Below are positions 7,645 to 16,364 of a stretch of 64,000 nt of DNA, piece by piece. Origin of the DNA: an uncultured Acetatifactor sp. Lineage in GTDB: Bacteria > Bacillota > Clostridia > Lachnospirales > Lachnospiraceae. How positions within the stretch are numbered: the first letter of the stretch is position 1; each line of letters opens with the position of its first letter. The notes below the pieces were generated by a model that saw nothing but the letters and a program-made list of their open reading frames with translations, was not told the origin of the DNA and did not search any database. The stretch is from contig CAJTPN010000003.1 in assembly GCA_910578185.1 (NCBI GenBank), positions 65,950 through 129,949 of the forward strand, written 5' to 3'. The position numbers were made by a program, and so were the translations under genes.

Positions 7645-8028
7645 ATGACTCAGGAAAAGATAATTTCATGCTACTTAAGGCAGGTGAAAAGAAACTGCCC
7701 TTTTTCTTTCCGAAAAAGACTAATTGCAGACCTTAGAAGCCATCTTATTGATTACTTTGATGATAATCCGTGCAATACCTTTGAAGATATCACAAATCAT
7801 CTAGGGCCACCTGAAAAATTTGCAGATGAGTATCTCTTGGTCATGGATGAAATTACCAGAAAGAAAGCCCTGCAAAAAGCCCGATGGACCAAACGGAGCG
7901 TCCTGGCCGGAATTTCCGCCATTGTACTTATCATTGCAGTAACTGCAGTTTGGATGCTTGTTGAAATTTCTCAAAAGAGAGTATACCATTCTTATGAATA
8001 TATTACCCAAGATAACATTGAAAATTGA
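7645..8028 (+). CDS. HAAS/DUF1700-type membrane protein, partner of PadR
   Basis: 127 residues starting MTQEKIISCYL; GGAGGA lies 8 bases before the ATG. The N-terminal part (helices with RKRLIADLRSHL and LGPPEKFADEYL) matches the HAAS domain that often follows PadR genes and is thought to act as a signalling partner. One transmembrane segment follows (SVLAGISAIVLIIAVTAVWML), then a short extracellular tail. The PadR-HAAS pair is a known sensor-regulator arrangement; its signal is unknown. Confidence 0.75.
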   Translation: MTQEKIISCYLRQVKRNCPFSFRKRLIADLRSHLIDYFDDNPCNTFEDITNHLGPPEKFADEYLLVMDEITRKKALQKARWTKRSVLAGISAIVLIIAVTAVWMLVEISQKRVYHSYEYITQDNIEN

Positions 8029-8043
8029 TTGGAGGACAAATTT

Positions 8044-8544
8044 ATGAAGAAACTTCTTACACTGTTAATGACAGCCGCCTTGCTGACCGCCAGTTTTACA
8101 TACGCTTCTCTTTCTGCCCACGCTGCAGCAAGTGACTCCGTCCATGAAACAATTATCAGCAAGACCACCGAATATTTTGAAGACGGAAGTTCTATCACTA
8201 TTATTGTTTCAGAGGAATCAACTGCGCTGACGCATGCATCCGAATATTCAAAGTCCGGTTCAAAACATTACGTCTTTACCGACAAAGATAATAATGAACT
8301 CTGGCGTTTTACCGTTCATGGGACGTTTACGGTTAATCATGGCATAAGCGCCACCTGTACAGAAGATTCCTACGACATTGACATTTCCAACAGTGCATGG
8401 CATAATGAATCAGCTTCAACGTACCATTCCGGGAATCAAGCGATAGGAGATGCTGTCTTTATAGAAAAAATATTATTTATCACCACCTTTACCCAGGATT
8501 GCAATGTTGTCTTATCCTGCGACAGCAACGGGAATCTGTCATAA
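8044..8544 (+). CDS. Secreted protein of unknown function
   Basis: 166 residues starting at ATG 8044 with GGAGG 7 bases upstream. A typical signal peptide (MKKLLTLLMTAALLTASFTYA) ends near SLSAHAA, giving a mature protein of about 137 residues rich in Ser, Thr and acidic residues. The motif WRFTVHGTFTVNHGISATC suggests a beta-rich fold. It is the third gene of the padR operon, only 15 bases after the HAAS gene. No family is recognised with certainty. Confidence 0.75.
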   Translation: MKKLLTLLMTAALLTASFTYASLSAHAAASDSVHETIISKTTEYFEDGSSITIIVSEESTALTHASEYSKSGSKHYVFTDKDNNELWRFTVHGTFTVNHGISATCTEDSYDIDISNSAWHNESASTYHSGNQAIGDAVFIEKILFITTFTQDCNVVLSCDSNGNLS

Positions 8545-9043
8545 TTTCCTAAAAAAACAGACAGGGTAATGTGATATTTTCAAAATATAAGAACTTCGGC
8601 ACCCCATTCCTTTAGAAATATCCTCCCTACAGGCTCTGTTTTTGGCATAGCGCCAATCTCATCTGCAACAGAGAAATCTATCTGTAGCACTGCTGAGGAA
8701 AGACTCTGCAAAGTATTATGTACTGTCTTTCTCCAGCAGTGTTTTAATATTTGCCTCTGGGAAATCCGCTCTCTCGTTGTTTCCACCTTTACACAAAATT
8801 TGAAACGATCACACGGATTTGGGGCAAAACCGCAACTCTTTGATTTTACTTCAACTGCGTTTATTGAACCATTGATAAATAAATCTAATAGTTCTTCTGC
8901 TGCTGGTTGGCTAGACCTTCACAGACAGGATTCACACCTATTAGGTTAATTGCCGTCTGCTGGACGCACAACTGAAAGTTATCTCTCTCTTTCCGTTTTC
9001 GCAATTTGATGAATAATCTCAGAACCCCCTTCCGAATCTGATT
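8545..9043. other. Intergenic stretch with no intact gene
   Basis: About 500 bases without a supported gene. A minus-strand frame across 8580-8920 reads as protein-like (LLDLFINGSINAVE, CWRKTVHNTLQSL) but has no clear start and is interrupted. It is probably the remnant of a decayed gene. No terminator with a T-run is evident after 8544. Confidence 0.5.
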
Positions 9044-9500
9044 CTAACTCGAAAATTCCTTCAACATTTTTTTAGAGGAAGAAGTCATGGAAAATGTATC
9101 CGCTTCACAATCAAAACTAAATTTTTTATCAGAATGTATTCCCTGCTTTTCTATAAATTCAGATGCAACTTTTTCCCAATCATATCCATTTCCTAACATA
9201 TTATTCTTTGCAAAGCAATCGCAGTTTAATAAACCGGCATCCAAACTTAATGTATATCTTCCCGGCTCTGACAACCATCTAAACGGGACAATCATTTCCT
9301 TTAGCTTTTTATCCGCATCTCTTGGTTTTGGAAATTCCGATATCCGCTCATCAACTATCTGCTCATAATCCAGTTCTACTCCTTATTCTTCAAGCACTGA
9401 ACGAATCTTAACTTCCAAATCTGTACGAGAATGCATAACCCAGTAAGGTATTCCGGCTTCTTTCAATTCAATACATTGTTTTTCTTCCTTTTCGGAAAAG
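9044..9500 (-). pseudogene. Remnant of immunity-type genes (Imm51-like)
   Basis: The frame 9044-9295 encodes 83 residues with the Imm51-like pattern YTLSLDAGLLNCDCF, GNGYDWEKVASEFI and FSFDCEADTFSM. It is shorter than usual and lacks a good ribosome site. The same frame continues upstream without a start codon to an in-frame TAA at 9383-9385, beyond which more protein-like sequence (CIELKEAGIPYWVMHSRTD) is readable. This looks like two fused or decayed genes. Imm51 proteins protect against polymorphic toxins; no toxin gene is nearby. Confidence 0.5.
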
Positions 9501-9591
9501 TGTTCCTACTGCATAAAGCCTTAGGCATCATGCATATTTCTGCATTAAATTACTGGTTTTGGACTGTTTTTACGTCTCCGTAAACCGGAAA

Positions 9592-10143
9592 TTATATGAT
9601 TTGCTTTCCGTTAAAATCTATTTCATAATAGTTGTCCTCAAAGTCGTACAGGCAAATTGAGTTTTCGCGTATGGTAATTGGATCTCTGTTTGAAATAGAA
9701 ACAAATATATCCCTTCCGGAAAATGACCATTGTTTTTCCAAATCAGAATTCAGCATGATTATTTCAATTTCGCCATGTATAATATACCCCTTGTTGATTT
9801 TATAAATTGCAAAGTTACAACCAAAACAGTCAAGCAAGACATGGCGAACAATAGTGCCATTGGTAATTTTTATCCGGGTTATCATGTCATCTTGCAGAAT
9901 TGTAAGGATATCATCTTCCAGAATGGCGCAATCCGAATCATAGGAATAGTACGGCCCAACCAACGCTATTTGATAATCCCCTGAATATAAACCAATATGA
10001 ATTGCCAGTGTTTTTGAGAAATCGTTACGCCCATAATCTCCCGGATTCAGTGTTACATCATAGTGGCGATTATCTGCGGAATCAACGGTATAAGTTTCAT
10101 CAATATTGATTTCAATGTGACATATTTCATTCTGTAAAATCAT
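9592..10143 (-). CDS. Hypothetical protein, possibly immunity-related
   Basis: 183 residues, acidic and beta-rich, without signal peptide or membrane segments. Its start overlaps the stop of the Imm26-like gene (ATGA), so the two are translationally coupled. Recognisable stretches are YDVTLNPGDYGRNDF and, at the end, YDFEDNYYEIDFNGKQI. I do not recognise a family. Coupling to an immunity-type gene suggests a role in toxin immunity, but this is inference. Confidence 0.6.
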   Translation of the reverse strand: MILQNEICHIEINIDETYTVDSADNRHYDVTLNPGDYGRNDFSKTLAIHIGLYSGDYQIALVGPYYSYDSDCAILEDDILTILQDDMITRIKITNGTIVRHVLLDCFGCNFAIYKINKGYIIHGEIEIIMLNSDLEKQWSFSGRDIFVSISNRDPITIRENSICLYDFEDNYYEIDFNGKQII

Positions 10144-10328
10144 GGAAACACCTCTATCAAATCTACATTTCCCACCTGTATTTCAATCAATCTGCCAAAA
10201 GCATAAATATCATTTATGCAAAATTTATATTTGCTATAATCAAGCGTATAATCATCATCATTAGATGGTAAAAAAAGAGGAATTATAAAAATATCCCCCA
10301 AATTAACCTCTATTGTCTTTTTTCCCAC
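10140..10328 (-). CDS. Imm26-like immunity protein (short)
   Basis: 62 residues from a GTG at 10328 with GGAGG 7 bases upstream. The pattern EVNLGDIFIIPLF near the start and YAFGRLIEI ... LIEVF near the end is typical of Imm26 (GDIF-PL, FGR, IEVF). The family is usually about twice as long, so this protein is either a minimal domain or truncated. It overlaps the following gene by 4 bases and begins just downstream of a group II intron remnant. Confidence 0.55.
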   Translation of the reverse strand: MGKKTIEVNLGDIFIIPLFLPSNDDDYTLDYSKYKFCINDIYAFGRLIEIQVGNVDLIEVFP

Positions 10329-10346
10329 AATCAAACCTCCTTATCA

Positions 10347-10591
10347 GTCGAGTAGACAAGCACCTCACGATACTTGCCCCTCACAGAACCGTGCATGCGG
10401 CTTTCCCGCACACGGCTCTTCATAATATCATTTACAGTTTCAAAATAAGCTGACATCAACCTGCCCTCATCCATCACTCCCGCTTTCAGGTATTTTCCCA
10501 CCAGCCAAAGTATGTTCGGGGCTTTAATGTATAGATTCAGATATTTCGTAATCCAGTTCTGCTTCACTATTCGCCCTTCGTCTAGGCGCAC
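10347..10591 (-). mobile_element. Group II intron remnant with intact domain V
   Basis: On the minus strand 10418-10386 is a canonical 33-base domain V: GAGCCGTGTGCGGGAAAG followed by CCGCATGCACGGTTC. It is followed by a domain VI-like stem and the typical 3' end CTACTCGAC at 10347. A GTGCGCC at 10591-10585, the usual 5' intron end, lies only 245 bases upstream. A full group II intron is 0.6-3 kb, so the centre (most of domains I-IV and the reverse transcriptase) is deleted, or 10591 is not the true 5' end. The 3' junction lies directly before the ribosome site of the Imm26-like gene. Confidence 0.75.
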
Positions 10592-11081
10592 AATTCCGAT
10601 TGTGATCTGATGATTTTTAAGGGAAATATTAGCTGTTATATTTGTTTATTAAAATCTCCACTAACCGTTGAAAACACTAAGTTTATCGCAGGTAAGCCTT
10701 CCCTTACAGTTTCCTTATATTATATCTTCCCAAAGAACATTACGAGCCCTGATAAGCGAAAAAATGAGGGAAACAAAATCACATAAAACATTATAACACA
10801 AAATATACGGGAATTGGTAAACTGATTGAAATGCCCATAACAGCATTGACGTATACACCTATGCAGGTTACTTTTTACGGATAGACTGCAATAAAGCAGA
10901 GGAAGGATTGAAAACTGCCCCTGCTCTGAATGTGCCTTAAATGCTTTGGCAATAGATGAGCCACTTGATATATGCAATCCATCGATATATCGATGAATTT
11001 GCTCTATCTTGAGGGAAATATGTAGATGTGGGTGGCTGCGGAAGCTTCTCTGGAATTATGGTAAAATATCACTTAATGCAA
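10592..11081. other. Gene-free stretch
   Basis: About 490 A/T-rich bases. No frame has a plausible start, ribosome site and protein-like composition. It lies between the intron remnant and the Nudix gene and is probably debris of earlier insertions. Confidence 0.5.
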
Positions 11082-11109
11082 CCTTCCCCACAGCACAACT
11101 GTGGGAAGG
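11082..11109 (-). terminator. Hairpin after Nudix gene
   Basis: Arms CCTTCCCCACAG (11082-11093) and CTGTGGGAAGG (11099-11109) pair almost fully. The stem begins a few bases after the Nudix stop codon on the minus strand. The T-run is weak, so termination efficiency is uncertain. Confidence 0.5.
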
Positions 11110-11113
11110 AAAA

Positions 11114-11608
11114 TCAATCAACAATTACTTGCTGAAAATTATTTGTCCAATCAATAATTACGCGTTTATCGTATTTATTAATATTATCAGGTAAATTTGT
11201 TTTATCAAAAAATCTGTGTTCCAGTGCTTCTTCTGTATTATTTTGTATTTCCCCACTATATACAGTTGTCTTAAAAACAATACCTGTACCATAGCAAATA
11301 TCCCCATTCGGATAAACGATAATTCCATCTTCCCCTGAATAAATACCAAATAATGTCAGTTCTTCTATTTCAATTCCTGCTTCCTCAAATGCTTCTCTTT
11401 TTACTACTTCAATAAATTTCTCCCCAATCTCCATAGAACCGCCAATGAGTGCCCAAAGTCCATTATCTTGTCGCTTTTGAAGCAATATTTCCCCCTTGTC
11501 ATTTTCAATAATAACTCCGCAGCTTATTACCATAAGAGGCGCATGTCCTACATCTTTACGCATCTCCGTTATATAATTTCCTCTATATCTTTCTATAATA
11601 TCTTTCAT
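11114..11608 (-). CDS. Nudix hydrolase
   Basis: 164 residues from ATG 11608 (an ATG at 11620 sits directly on the AAAGGA ribosome site and is less likely). The Nudix box is complete: GGSMEIGEKFIEVVKREAFEEAGIEI, read in two parts as GGSMEIGEKF and REAFEEAGIE. Nudix enzymes cleave nucleoside-diphosphate compounds with Mg2+ held by the box Glu residues. The N-terminal GNYITEMRKDVGHAPLM suggests the ADP-ribose/NTP-cleaning type, but the substrate cannot be assigned. The gene stands alone among broken genes. Confidence 0.88.
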   Translation of the reverse strand: MKDIIERYRGNYITEMRKDVGHAPLMVISCGVIIENDKGEILLQKRQDNGLWALIGGSMEIGEKFIEVVKREAFEEAGIEIEELTLFGIYSGEDGIIVYPNGDICYGTGIVFKTTVYSGEIQNNTEEALEHRFFDKTNLPDNINKYDKRVIIDWTNNFQQVIVD

Positions 11609-11672
11609 ATCAATAACCATTCCTTTACGTTATTTGAAAATCCCACATCATAATTTCGCTTGCCACATCCAA

Positions 11673-11852
11673 TTATACGGATTGAATCAAGTCGTTCATT
11701 TCTTTAATATATAAGCCAACATTTTGTGGCGAGTGTGCATCATGCACTATAACATTGTAATGACATATTTCTTTTTACAGCATATTCAATAAACTGTTCT
11801 ATCCATTCTATTGAATAATTGCCTTTTCCAGATGAACATGCGCGTCAATCAT
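11673..11852 (-). pseudogene. Broken PHP-domain phosphatase
   Basis: The start MIDAHVHLEKG is the metal-binding HxH motif of the PHP family (histidinol-phosphatase-like). A frameshift after codon 10 moves the reading into GNYSIEWIEQFIEYAVKRNM. The centre is deleted and the C-terminal signature HDAHSPQNVGLYIKEMNDL follows in another frame. About 60 codons remain of a family of about 250. The start overlaps the end of the DeoR-like remnant. Confidence 0.7.
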
Positions 11853-12042
11853 GCAGGATTTCCTCCTTCCATGCCGCAATCTGTGAAAATAATTCTCTTG
11901 GCAACTGCCAGATAATCACTCTGTAAGTCCCATCTTGCACAATCTGCCGAAATTTGATACATTCCTGAATTTCAGATACAAGGCTTCGTCCGGTTTGGTT
12001 TATTTTACTAATAATATTCTTCTGTCGTTCTTCCATAAACAT
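11845..12042 (-). pseudogene. Truncated DeoR-type regulator remnant
   Basis: 65 residues with GAGG 8 bases before the ATG. The N-terminus MFMEERQKNIISKINQTGRS followed by LVSEI matches the helix-turn-helix start of DeoR-family repressors. It then jumps to an unrelated-looking C-terminus (WQLPRELFSQIAAWKEEI). DeoR proteins are about 250 residues, so this is an internal deletion product. It overlaps the broken PHP gene, and both probably decayed together. Confidence 0.55.
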
Positions 12043-12151
12043 AATAAATACCTCGATTTGATATTTTTGCTTGTTTTTACTTGTTTGCATTTTATTATAC
12101 TTGTTTATTCACGATTATACAAGTCTTATTAAAAAATATCGTGAAAAAATA

Positions 12152-12218
12152 AGGAATAACATTTTACGCGTTTTCAAATATTAACCTTATTGAAAATCAA
12201 TTGTAAAATGCTATTCCT
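12152..12218. terminator. Long imperfect hairpin downstream of relaxase remnant
   Basis: 16-base arms at 12152-12167 and 12203-12218 differ at one position, and an inner stem TTTTCA/TGAAAA (12171-12176, 12191-12196) lies within the loop. It is a likely bidirectional terminator or mobile-element end. Confidence 0.45.
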
Positions 12219-12226
12219 CACCTAAA

Positions 12227-12532
12227 TTACCTAGCTCCTTTGTCCCTGTTTTTAGAAGTTTGCCTTTTATGCTTGTCTGTATTTTCTCTATGATAATTCT
12301 GTAGCCGTTTGGATATACTTTCTTCTTGACTTTGTGCCTTTTCGCCATATCTTTCTTCCCATTTATCCGCCTTGTACCTGTAATCATCATAAGCCCTTTT
12401 AGCGGCGGCATAGGCTTTATAGAAATCATACACCGTTTGGAATCCATACCGTTTGACAGCCCCCGACAAACCGACCTTCAAAAGGTCTATTTCCTCATTC
12501 TTGCAGTCAATCCTCTTGTTTATGCTCTTATT
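12227..12532 (-). pseudogene. C-terminal fragment of a MobA/MobL-type relaxase
   Basis: About 100 codons are open between an in-frame TAG (12533-12535) and the stop at 12227, without a proper start. The sequence AVKRYGFQTVYDFYKAY ... AAKRAYDDYRYKADKWEERYG ending in SKNRDKGAR resembles the tail of plasmid/conjugative-element relaxases, in which the catalytic N-terminus precedes such a region. The N-terminal nicking domain is missing. It marks a former mobilisable element here. Confidence 0.6.
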
Positions 12533-12550
12533 CTACAAAATTGGAAGTTA

Positions 12551-13273
12551 TCACAATATCGCCACTATAAAACTAACTACCGAGAACAGGTTGCACAAAC
12601 AATGAAAAAAAATACTTATATACAAATTCTTTTTCTTATATGCCACATATGCGACTGGTGCAAATGCTAATATACGAAACACATTATTAAAAGGTAACCA
12701 AAAATGATACAGCGAAAATAAGATAGCTATAATTATTGGAAGAAACGAGCTTTGCTTTTTATAATGTGAAGTTAAATATCCTCTGAAAAACAATTCTTCT
12801 GTTATTGGTGCAATTAAAACATTGAAAATGCCATAATATATACAGGTCAAAGTCAGTATTGGTTTTGAAAACGATTTCATATATTCATAATTTGTCCAAT
12901 CAAAACCTATTGGTAAACTATTAAGTAAAGCCGTTCTCACTTCAGCAAAAAACAGGTTTTCAATAGGTGCAACAAATGCCGAAAGCAATCCCGCCACTCC
13001 AAAGAAAACAAATGCAATTATTAATATTTTCCATAGCGGCAATTTTTCTTGCCCAATAAATGCACTTTTAAGTGAATACACTCCATTTTCCCTTTTGCTT
13101 GCAGATAAAATTACACCTAACTCCATTGGCAGTAATATAACCGTTCCCAAAATACAAAATAGTAGTATATGTGGTATATTGCAAAGATTGCCAAATAACA
13201 AATAACTCAAACTTAAAACTATTGTGGGTATATAAATTCTTACTATAAGTCCTTTTGTATCTATCTTATTCAT
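12551..13273 (-). CDS. CPBP family intramembrane metalloprotease
   Basis: 240 residues from ATG 13273 with GGAG 9 bases upstream. It is a polytopic membrane protein with the three conserved CPBP/CAAX-protease motifs: EELFFRGYL, FSLYHFWLP (His) and HCLCN. The Glu and His residues should bind a metal within the membrane. In Firmicutes such proteins are often linked to bacteriocin immunity or maturation. It lies between fragments of a mobile element, which suggests it is cargo. The target is unknown. Confidence 0.85.
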   Translation of the reverse strand: MNKIDTKGLIVRIYIPTIVLSLSYLLFGNLCNIPHILLFCILGTVILLPMELGVILSASKRENGVYSLKSAFIGQEKLPLWKILIIAFVFFGVAGLLSAFVAPIENLFFAEVRTALLNSLPIGFDWTNYEYMKSFSKPILTLTCIYYGIFNVLIAPITEELFFRGYLTSHYKKQSSFLPIIIAILFSLYHFWLPFNNVFRILAFAPVAYVAYKKKNLYISIFFHCLCNLFSVVSFIVAIL

Positions 13274-13497
13274 CTGAACACTCTCCATTAAATCTGATTT
13301 GCCAATTTGATTTTATCATACTTTTATATGGAATCATACAACTTTTCCACAGAAAACATGGGCCAATACCAAGTATCAGATCATATTCTTACTGGCTCAT
13401 TTTCCCTAGAATACGCTGCACGTTCTTTTTTTGATAGAGAATTTATACAGACTAATTCTGAAGTTTTGCTTCCGGCAAGATAATCCTTGTAAATTTA

Positions 13498-14020
13498 TTG
13501 GTTACTCTTCAAAAAATCCTGCTTGAATTCCTCAAAGTTATTGAGAAATACGGACTTTCTAACAGGAGGTACAAAGAAATGAAATGTGTTGCAAATATGT
13601 TGTTAGATTATGCTGTTGAAAACCGATTTGTTTCTATGAATGTATCACGATTTGTTCATGAAATATCTGATAAAAGTTTACAGAACCACCGAAGAAAGAA
13701 ATAACAGAGCAAATATATATTGATGAAGAGGCGAAATTGCTTATCGAAGAAGCAGAACGGTACTATAAAAAGACACATCATGTTGCTTTTCTGGCAATTT
13801 TTCAGAACTTCTCAAAAATCCACTCATAAAATTAGAAAGCCCTGCATTTCTTTTATGATTTCCTCTGGTCTTAGCAAATGAGAAAATCATAACCTATGCA
13901 GGACATGAAGATTATGCCACAACACAAAAATATTATGCGTATCCGACTAATTCTATGGAGAAGAGGTCAAATGTCTATGAAAAAGCTAACCAACTGCAAC
14001 CAATTACTCCAGTAACAAAA
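13498..14020 (+). pseudogene. Broken tyrosine recombinase (integrase)
   Basis: An N-terminal/core piece reads VANMLLDYAVENRFVSMNVSR and then ISDKSLQ. A frameshift leads to PKKEITEQIYIDEEAKLL and HHVAFLAIF. After a deletion and frame changes the catalytic C-terminus ITYAGHEDYATTQKYYAY is still readable, with the GHxxxxTTxxYY pattern holding the nucleophile Tyr. The central Arg region is lost. It sits next to tRNA-Leu, a common integration target, so it is the dead integrase of the element represented by the relaxase fragment. Confidence 0.7.
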
Positions 14021-14064
14021 AGTAAGGGAAACCTTAGTATTTATCAAGGTTTCCCTTACTTTTA
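14021..14064. terminator. Strong hairpin terminator between integrase remnant and tRNA-Leu
   Basis: Perfect 15-base arms (14021-14035 and 14046-14060) surround a 10-base loop and are followed by TTTT on the plus strand. A-rich sequence on the other side gives T residues for minus transcription, so it can end the tRNA-Leu transcript as well. Confidence 0.85.
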
Positions 14065-14069
14065 ACCCA

Positions 14070-14149
14070 TGCGGATAACAGGACTCGAACCTGCACGGTC
14101 TCCCACCAGAACCTAAATCTGGCGCGTCTGCCAATTCCGCCATATCCGC
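14070..14149 (-). tRNA. tRNA-Leu (anticodon UAG)
   Basis: An 80-nt cloverleaf with acceptor GCGGATA/TATCCGC, anticodon stem CCAGA/TCTGG around TTTAGGT (anticodon TAG), a short class II variable arm and T-loop GGTTCGAGTCC. The 3' CCA is not encoded. Confidence 0.95.
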
Positions 14150-14183
14150 TTGACCACCGTCTCAATACGACGGATCATTTCAA

Positions 14184-14212
14184 ATTATACTTTGCCCCCT
14201 GCTTCTTGTCAA
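14184..14212 (-). promoter_or_regulatory. Promoter of tRNA-Leu
   Basis: Perfect TTGACA (14212-14207), 17-base spacer and TATAAT (14189-14184) on the minus strand, 35 bases before the tRNA. Confidence 0.88.
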
Positions 14213-14227
14213 GCAGCAGTTAAATCT

Positions 14228-15612
14228 TTATTCCTTTTTCTCACCGATATGGCTGATGACCTTTTTATGGATCCTGATCAGGAAAAAGGTGGTCAATCCC
14301 AAGCTGACAATTTCCGCAATAGGAAACGCCCACCATATCAAATTTACATTTCCGCTCAGGGAAAACAGCCACGCTACCGGCAGCAATACACAAAGCTGCC
14401 TTGCAATGGAGATTATCATGCTGTATATTCCGTTTCCCAGAGCTTGAAAAACACTTCCCACAACAATACAGTACCCGGCAAAGCAAAAACTCAGGCAAAT
14501 AGTCCGCAGTGCGGGAATTCCAATCTCCAAAAGTCCTGATGTGCTGTCCGTGTCAAATAATCCTATCAGCTGCGCAGGTATCAGCTCCATCACAATCAGT
14601 CCCGCAAGCATAATACACACTGCATATTTAATACTGCTCTTCATTGTCTTGATAACGCGCTCCCGGCTTCCGGCTCCGAAATTATATGCAATGATGGGAA
14701 CCATGCCATTGTTCAAACCGAAAATAGGCATAAAGATAAAACTTTGCAGTTTGAAATAGATGCCGAACACCGTCTGCGCGGCACCAAACGCTTCTAAAAT
14801 CAAATTCATACCATATGTCATTACCGATCCGATAGCCTGCATGACAATGGATGGGATACCCACTTTATAAATATTGGCAATCAGCTTTACATCCGGCTTA
14901 AATCCCTTAAAGGAAATATGAAGCTCCTTATTCCACTTCAAATTAAACAAAACCGCAAGCACCGCAGCCACCATCTGCCCCAACACCGTTGCGGCAGCTG
15001 CGCCCCGGCCACTCCCATCGCCGGAAGCCCAAATGCCCCGAATATCAGGATCGGATCCATAATCAGATTGATGATGGCGCCTACTCCCTGGGTAATCATG
15101 GCATGCATGGTTTTGCCAGTAGACTGTAAAAGGCGTTCAAAAGTAGTCTGCATAAAGATTCCGATGCCCGCCGTACAGCAAATCGTCAGATATGCAGTTC
15201 CATATTCCTGCACTTCCCTGATGGGTGTCTGACTGACAAAAAAAGGGCGGCTCACGAAAATGCCAATCAATGCAAATGCAAGATAACTCATCAGCTCAAT
15301 AAAAATTCCGTTAACCGCAATGGTATTGGCCTTCTGAAAATCTTTCTCTCCCAATGTTCTGGACAGAAAAGCATTCAGACCAACCGCAGTACCCACAGAA
15401 ACCGCAATCATCAGACTTTGAATGGGAAACGCCAGGGAAACCGCCCGAAGCGCATATTCACTGATCCGAGATACAAAGATACTGTCCACAATATTATACA
15501 ACGCCTGTACCAACATGGAAATCATCATGGGCAGAGACATGGAAATCAAAAGTCTGTCTATGGGCATGACGCCCATCTTATTCTCACCCTGTACTTCTCT
15601 TCCCTTCACCAT
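14228..15612 (-). pseudogene. MATE-family efflux transporter with a frameshift
   Basis: Two frames together give a complete MATE-type transporter of about 460 residues. The first (from ATG 15612, GAGG 8 bases upstream) runs from PIDRLLISMSLPMMISMLVQ to PAMGVAGA. A one-base deletion near 15001 (GGGGCGCAGC on the minus strand) then shifts the frame, and the second frame continues AAATVLGQMVAAVLAV to the end at 14228. MATE proteins export drugs or metabolites using Na+ or H+. As read, translation stops early and the pump would be inactive, unless the base is a sequencing error. Confidence 0.8.
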
Positions 15613-15655
15613 AAATATATCCTCACTTTATCAAAAGTATTTAAAAAATCAAATC

Positions 15656-15676
15656 CCCCGCAGCAAGCTGCCGGGG
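15656..15676 (-). terminator. Terminator of the tRNA cluster
   Basis: On the minus strand CCCCGGCAGC pairs with GCTGCGGGG around a short loop, followed by GATTTGATTTTTT. A second stem at about 15726-15754 (CCCGCAAAAT/ATTTTGCGGG) lies between it and tRNA-Lys. Confidence 0.75.
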
Positions 15677-15807
15677 CATCTTAAATGTATTAAAAACAAA
15701 ATTTTTCATCCCACTGTATCAGTATCCCGCAAAATCCGGATTTCATTTTGCGGGAAAAAAATTAGCTGAAATCCCTGCAATACAGAGAAACAGCCAATCA
15801 CAACCAA

Positions 15808-15880
15808 TGAGACATTGGGGATTCGAACCCCAGACAACTTGATTAAAAGTCAAGTGCTCTACCGCCTGAGCTAATGTCCC
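15808..15880 (-). tRNA. tRNA-Lys (anticodon UUU)
   Basis: A 73-nt cloverleaf with acceptor GGGACAT/ATGTCTC, anticodon loop CTTTTAA between CTTGA and TCAAG, and T-loop GGTTCGAATCC. Last of four tRNAs in one transcript. Confidence 0.95.
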
Positions 15881-15926
15881 TTAAAATAATTTTTAAGCCT
15901 CCCTGAATCATTCAGTTTCGCTTAAG

Positions 15927-15998
15927 CAGGGCTAGCTGGATTCGAACCAGCGACTGCAGCAGTCAAAGTGCTGTGCCTTACCGCTTGGCGATAGCCCT
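15927..15998 (-). tRNA. tRNA-Gln (anticodon UUG)
   Basis: A 72-nt cloverleaf with acceptor AGGGCTA/TAGCCCT, anticodon loop CTTTGAC between CAGCA and TGCTG, and discriminator G. Confidence 0.94.
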
Positions 15999-16050
15999 GT
16001 ATTTAACACCAAGCCGAAGATCGCTTGCCACAACCCCCGCAGATAAAAAA

Positions 16051-16125
16051 GGTGGATAAAGGGATTCGAACCCTTGGCCTCCAGAGCCACAATCTGGCGC
16101 GCTAACCAACTGCGCTATACCCACC
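16051..16125 (-). tRNA. tRNA-His (anticodon GUG)
   Basis: A 75-nt cloverleaf whose acceptor carries the extra 5' G typical of tRNA-His opposite C73. The anticodon loop is TTGTGGC between CCAGA and TCTGG. Confidence 0.95.
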
Positions 16126-16170
16126 ATATTGAAATATGAATCAGCCCACCGGCCTCTCCACACATCTAAA

Positions 16171-16244
<74 letters not shown>

Positions 16245-16278
16245 ACGCTTTGTCCGAATAAACAAACCAACGAAATAC

Positions 16279-16307
16279 ATTTTAACCCATTATTTCCAGA
16301 TTGTCAA
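16279..16307 (-). promoter_or_regulatory. Promoter of the Arg-His-Gln-Lys tRNA cluster
   Basis: TTGACA (16307-16302), 17-base spacer, TAAAAT (16284-16279) on the minus strand, 35 bases upstream of tRNA-Arg. Confidence 0.85.
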
Positions 16308-16364
16308 TACTTTTTTTGATTTTAATATCATATAATTTGGTCTGCCTGACTCCATTCTGCCAGC

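Noticed and set aside
8580..8786. 68-codon minus-strand frame
   Set aside because: No ribosome site and no recognisable domain; the protein-like text continues past its apparent start without a start codon, so it is at most a decayed gene.
12211..12447. Second minus-strand frame overlapping the relaxase remnant
   Set aside because: Codon pattern and sequence are those of a shadow; the frame 12227-12532 gives the recognisable relaxase tail.
13359..13484. 41-codon plus-strand frame MGQYQVSDHILTG...
   Set aside because: No ribosome site and no similarity to the integrase that follows; probably chance or debris.
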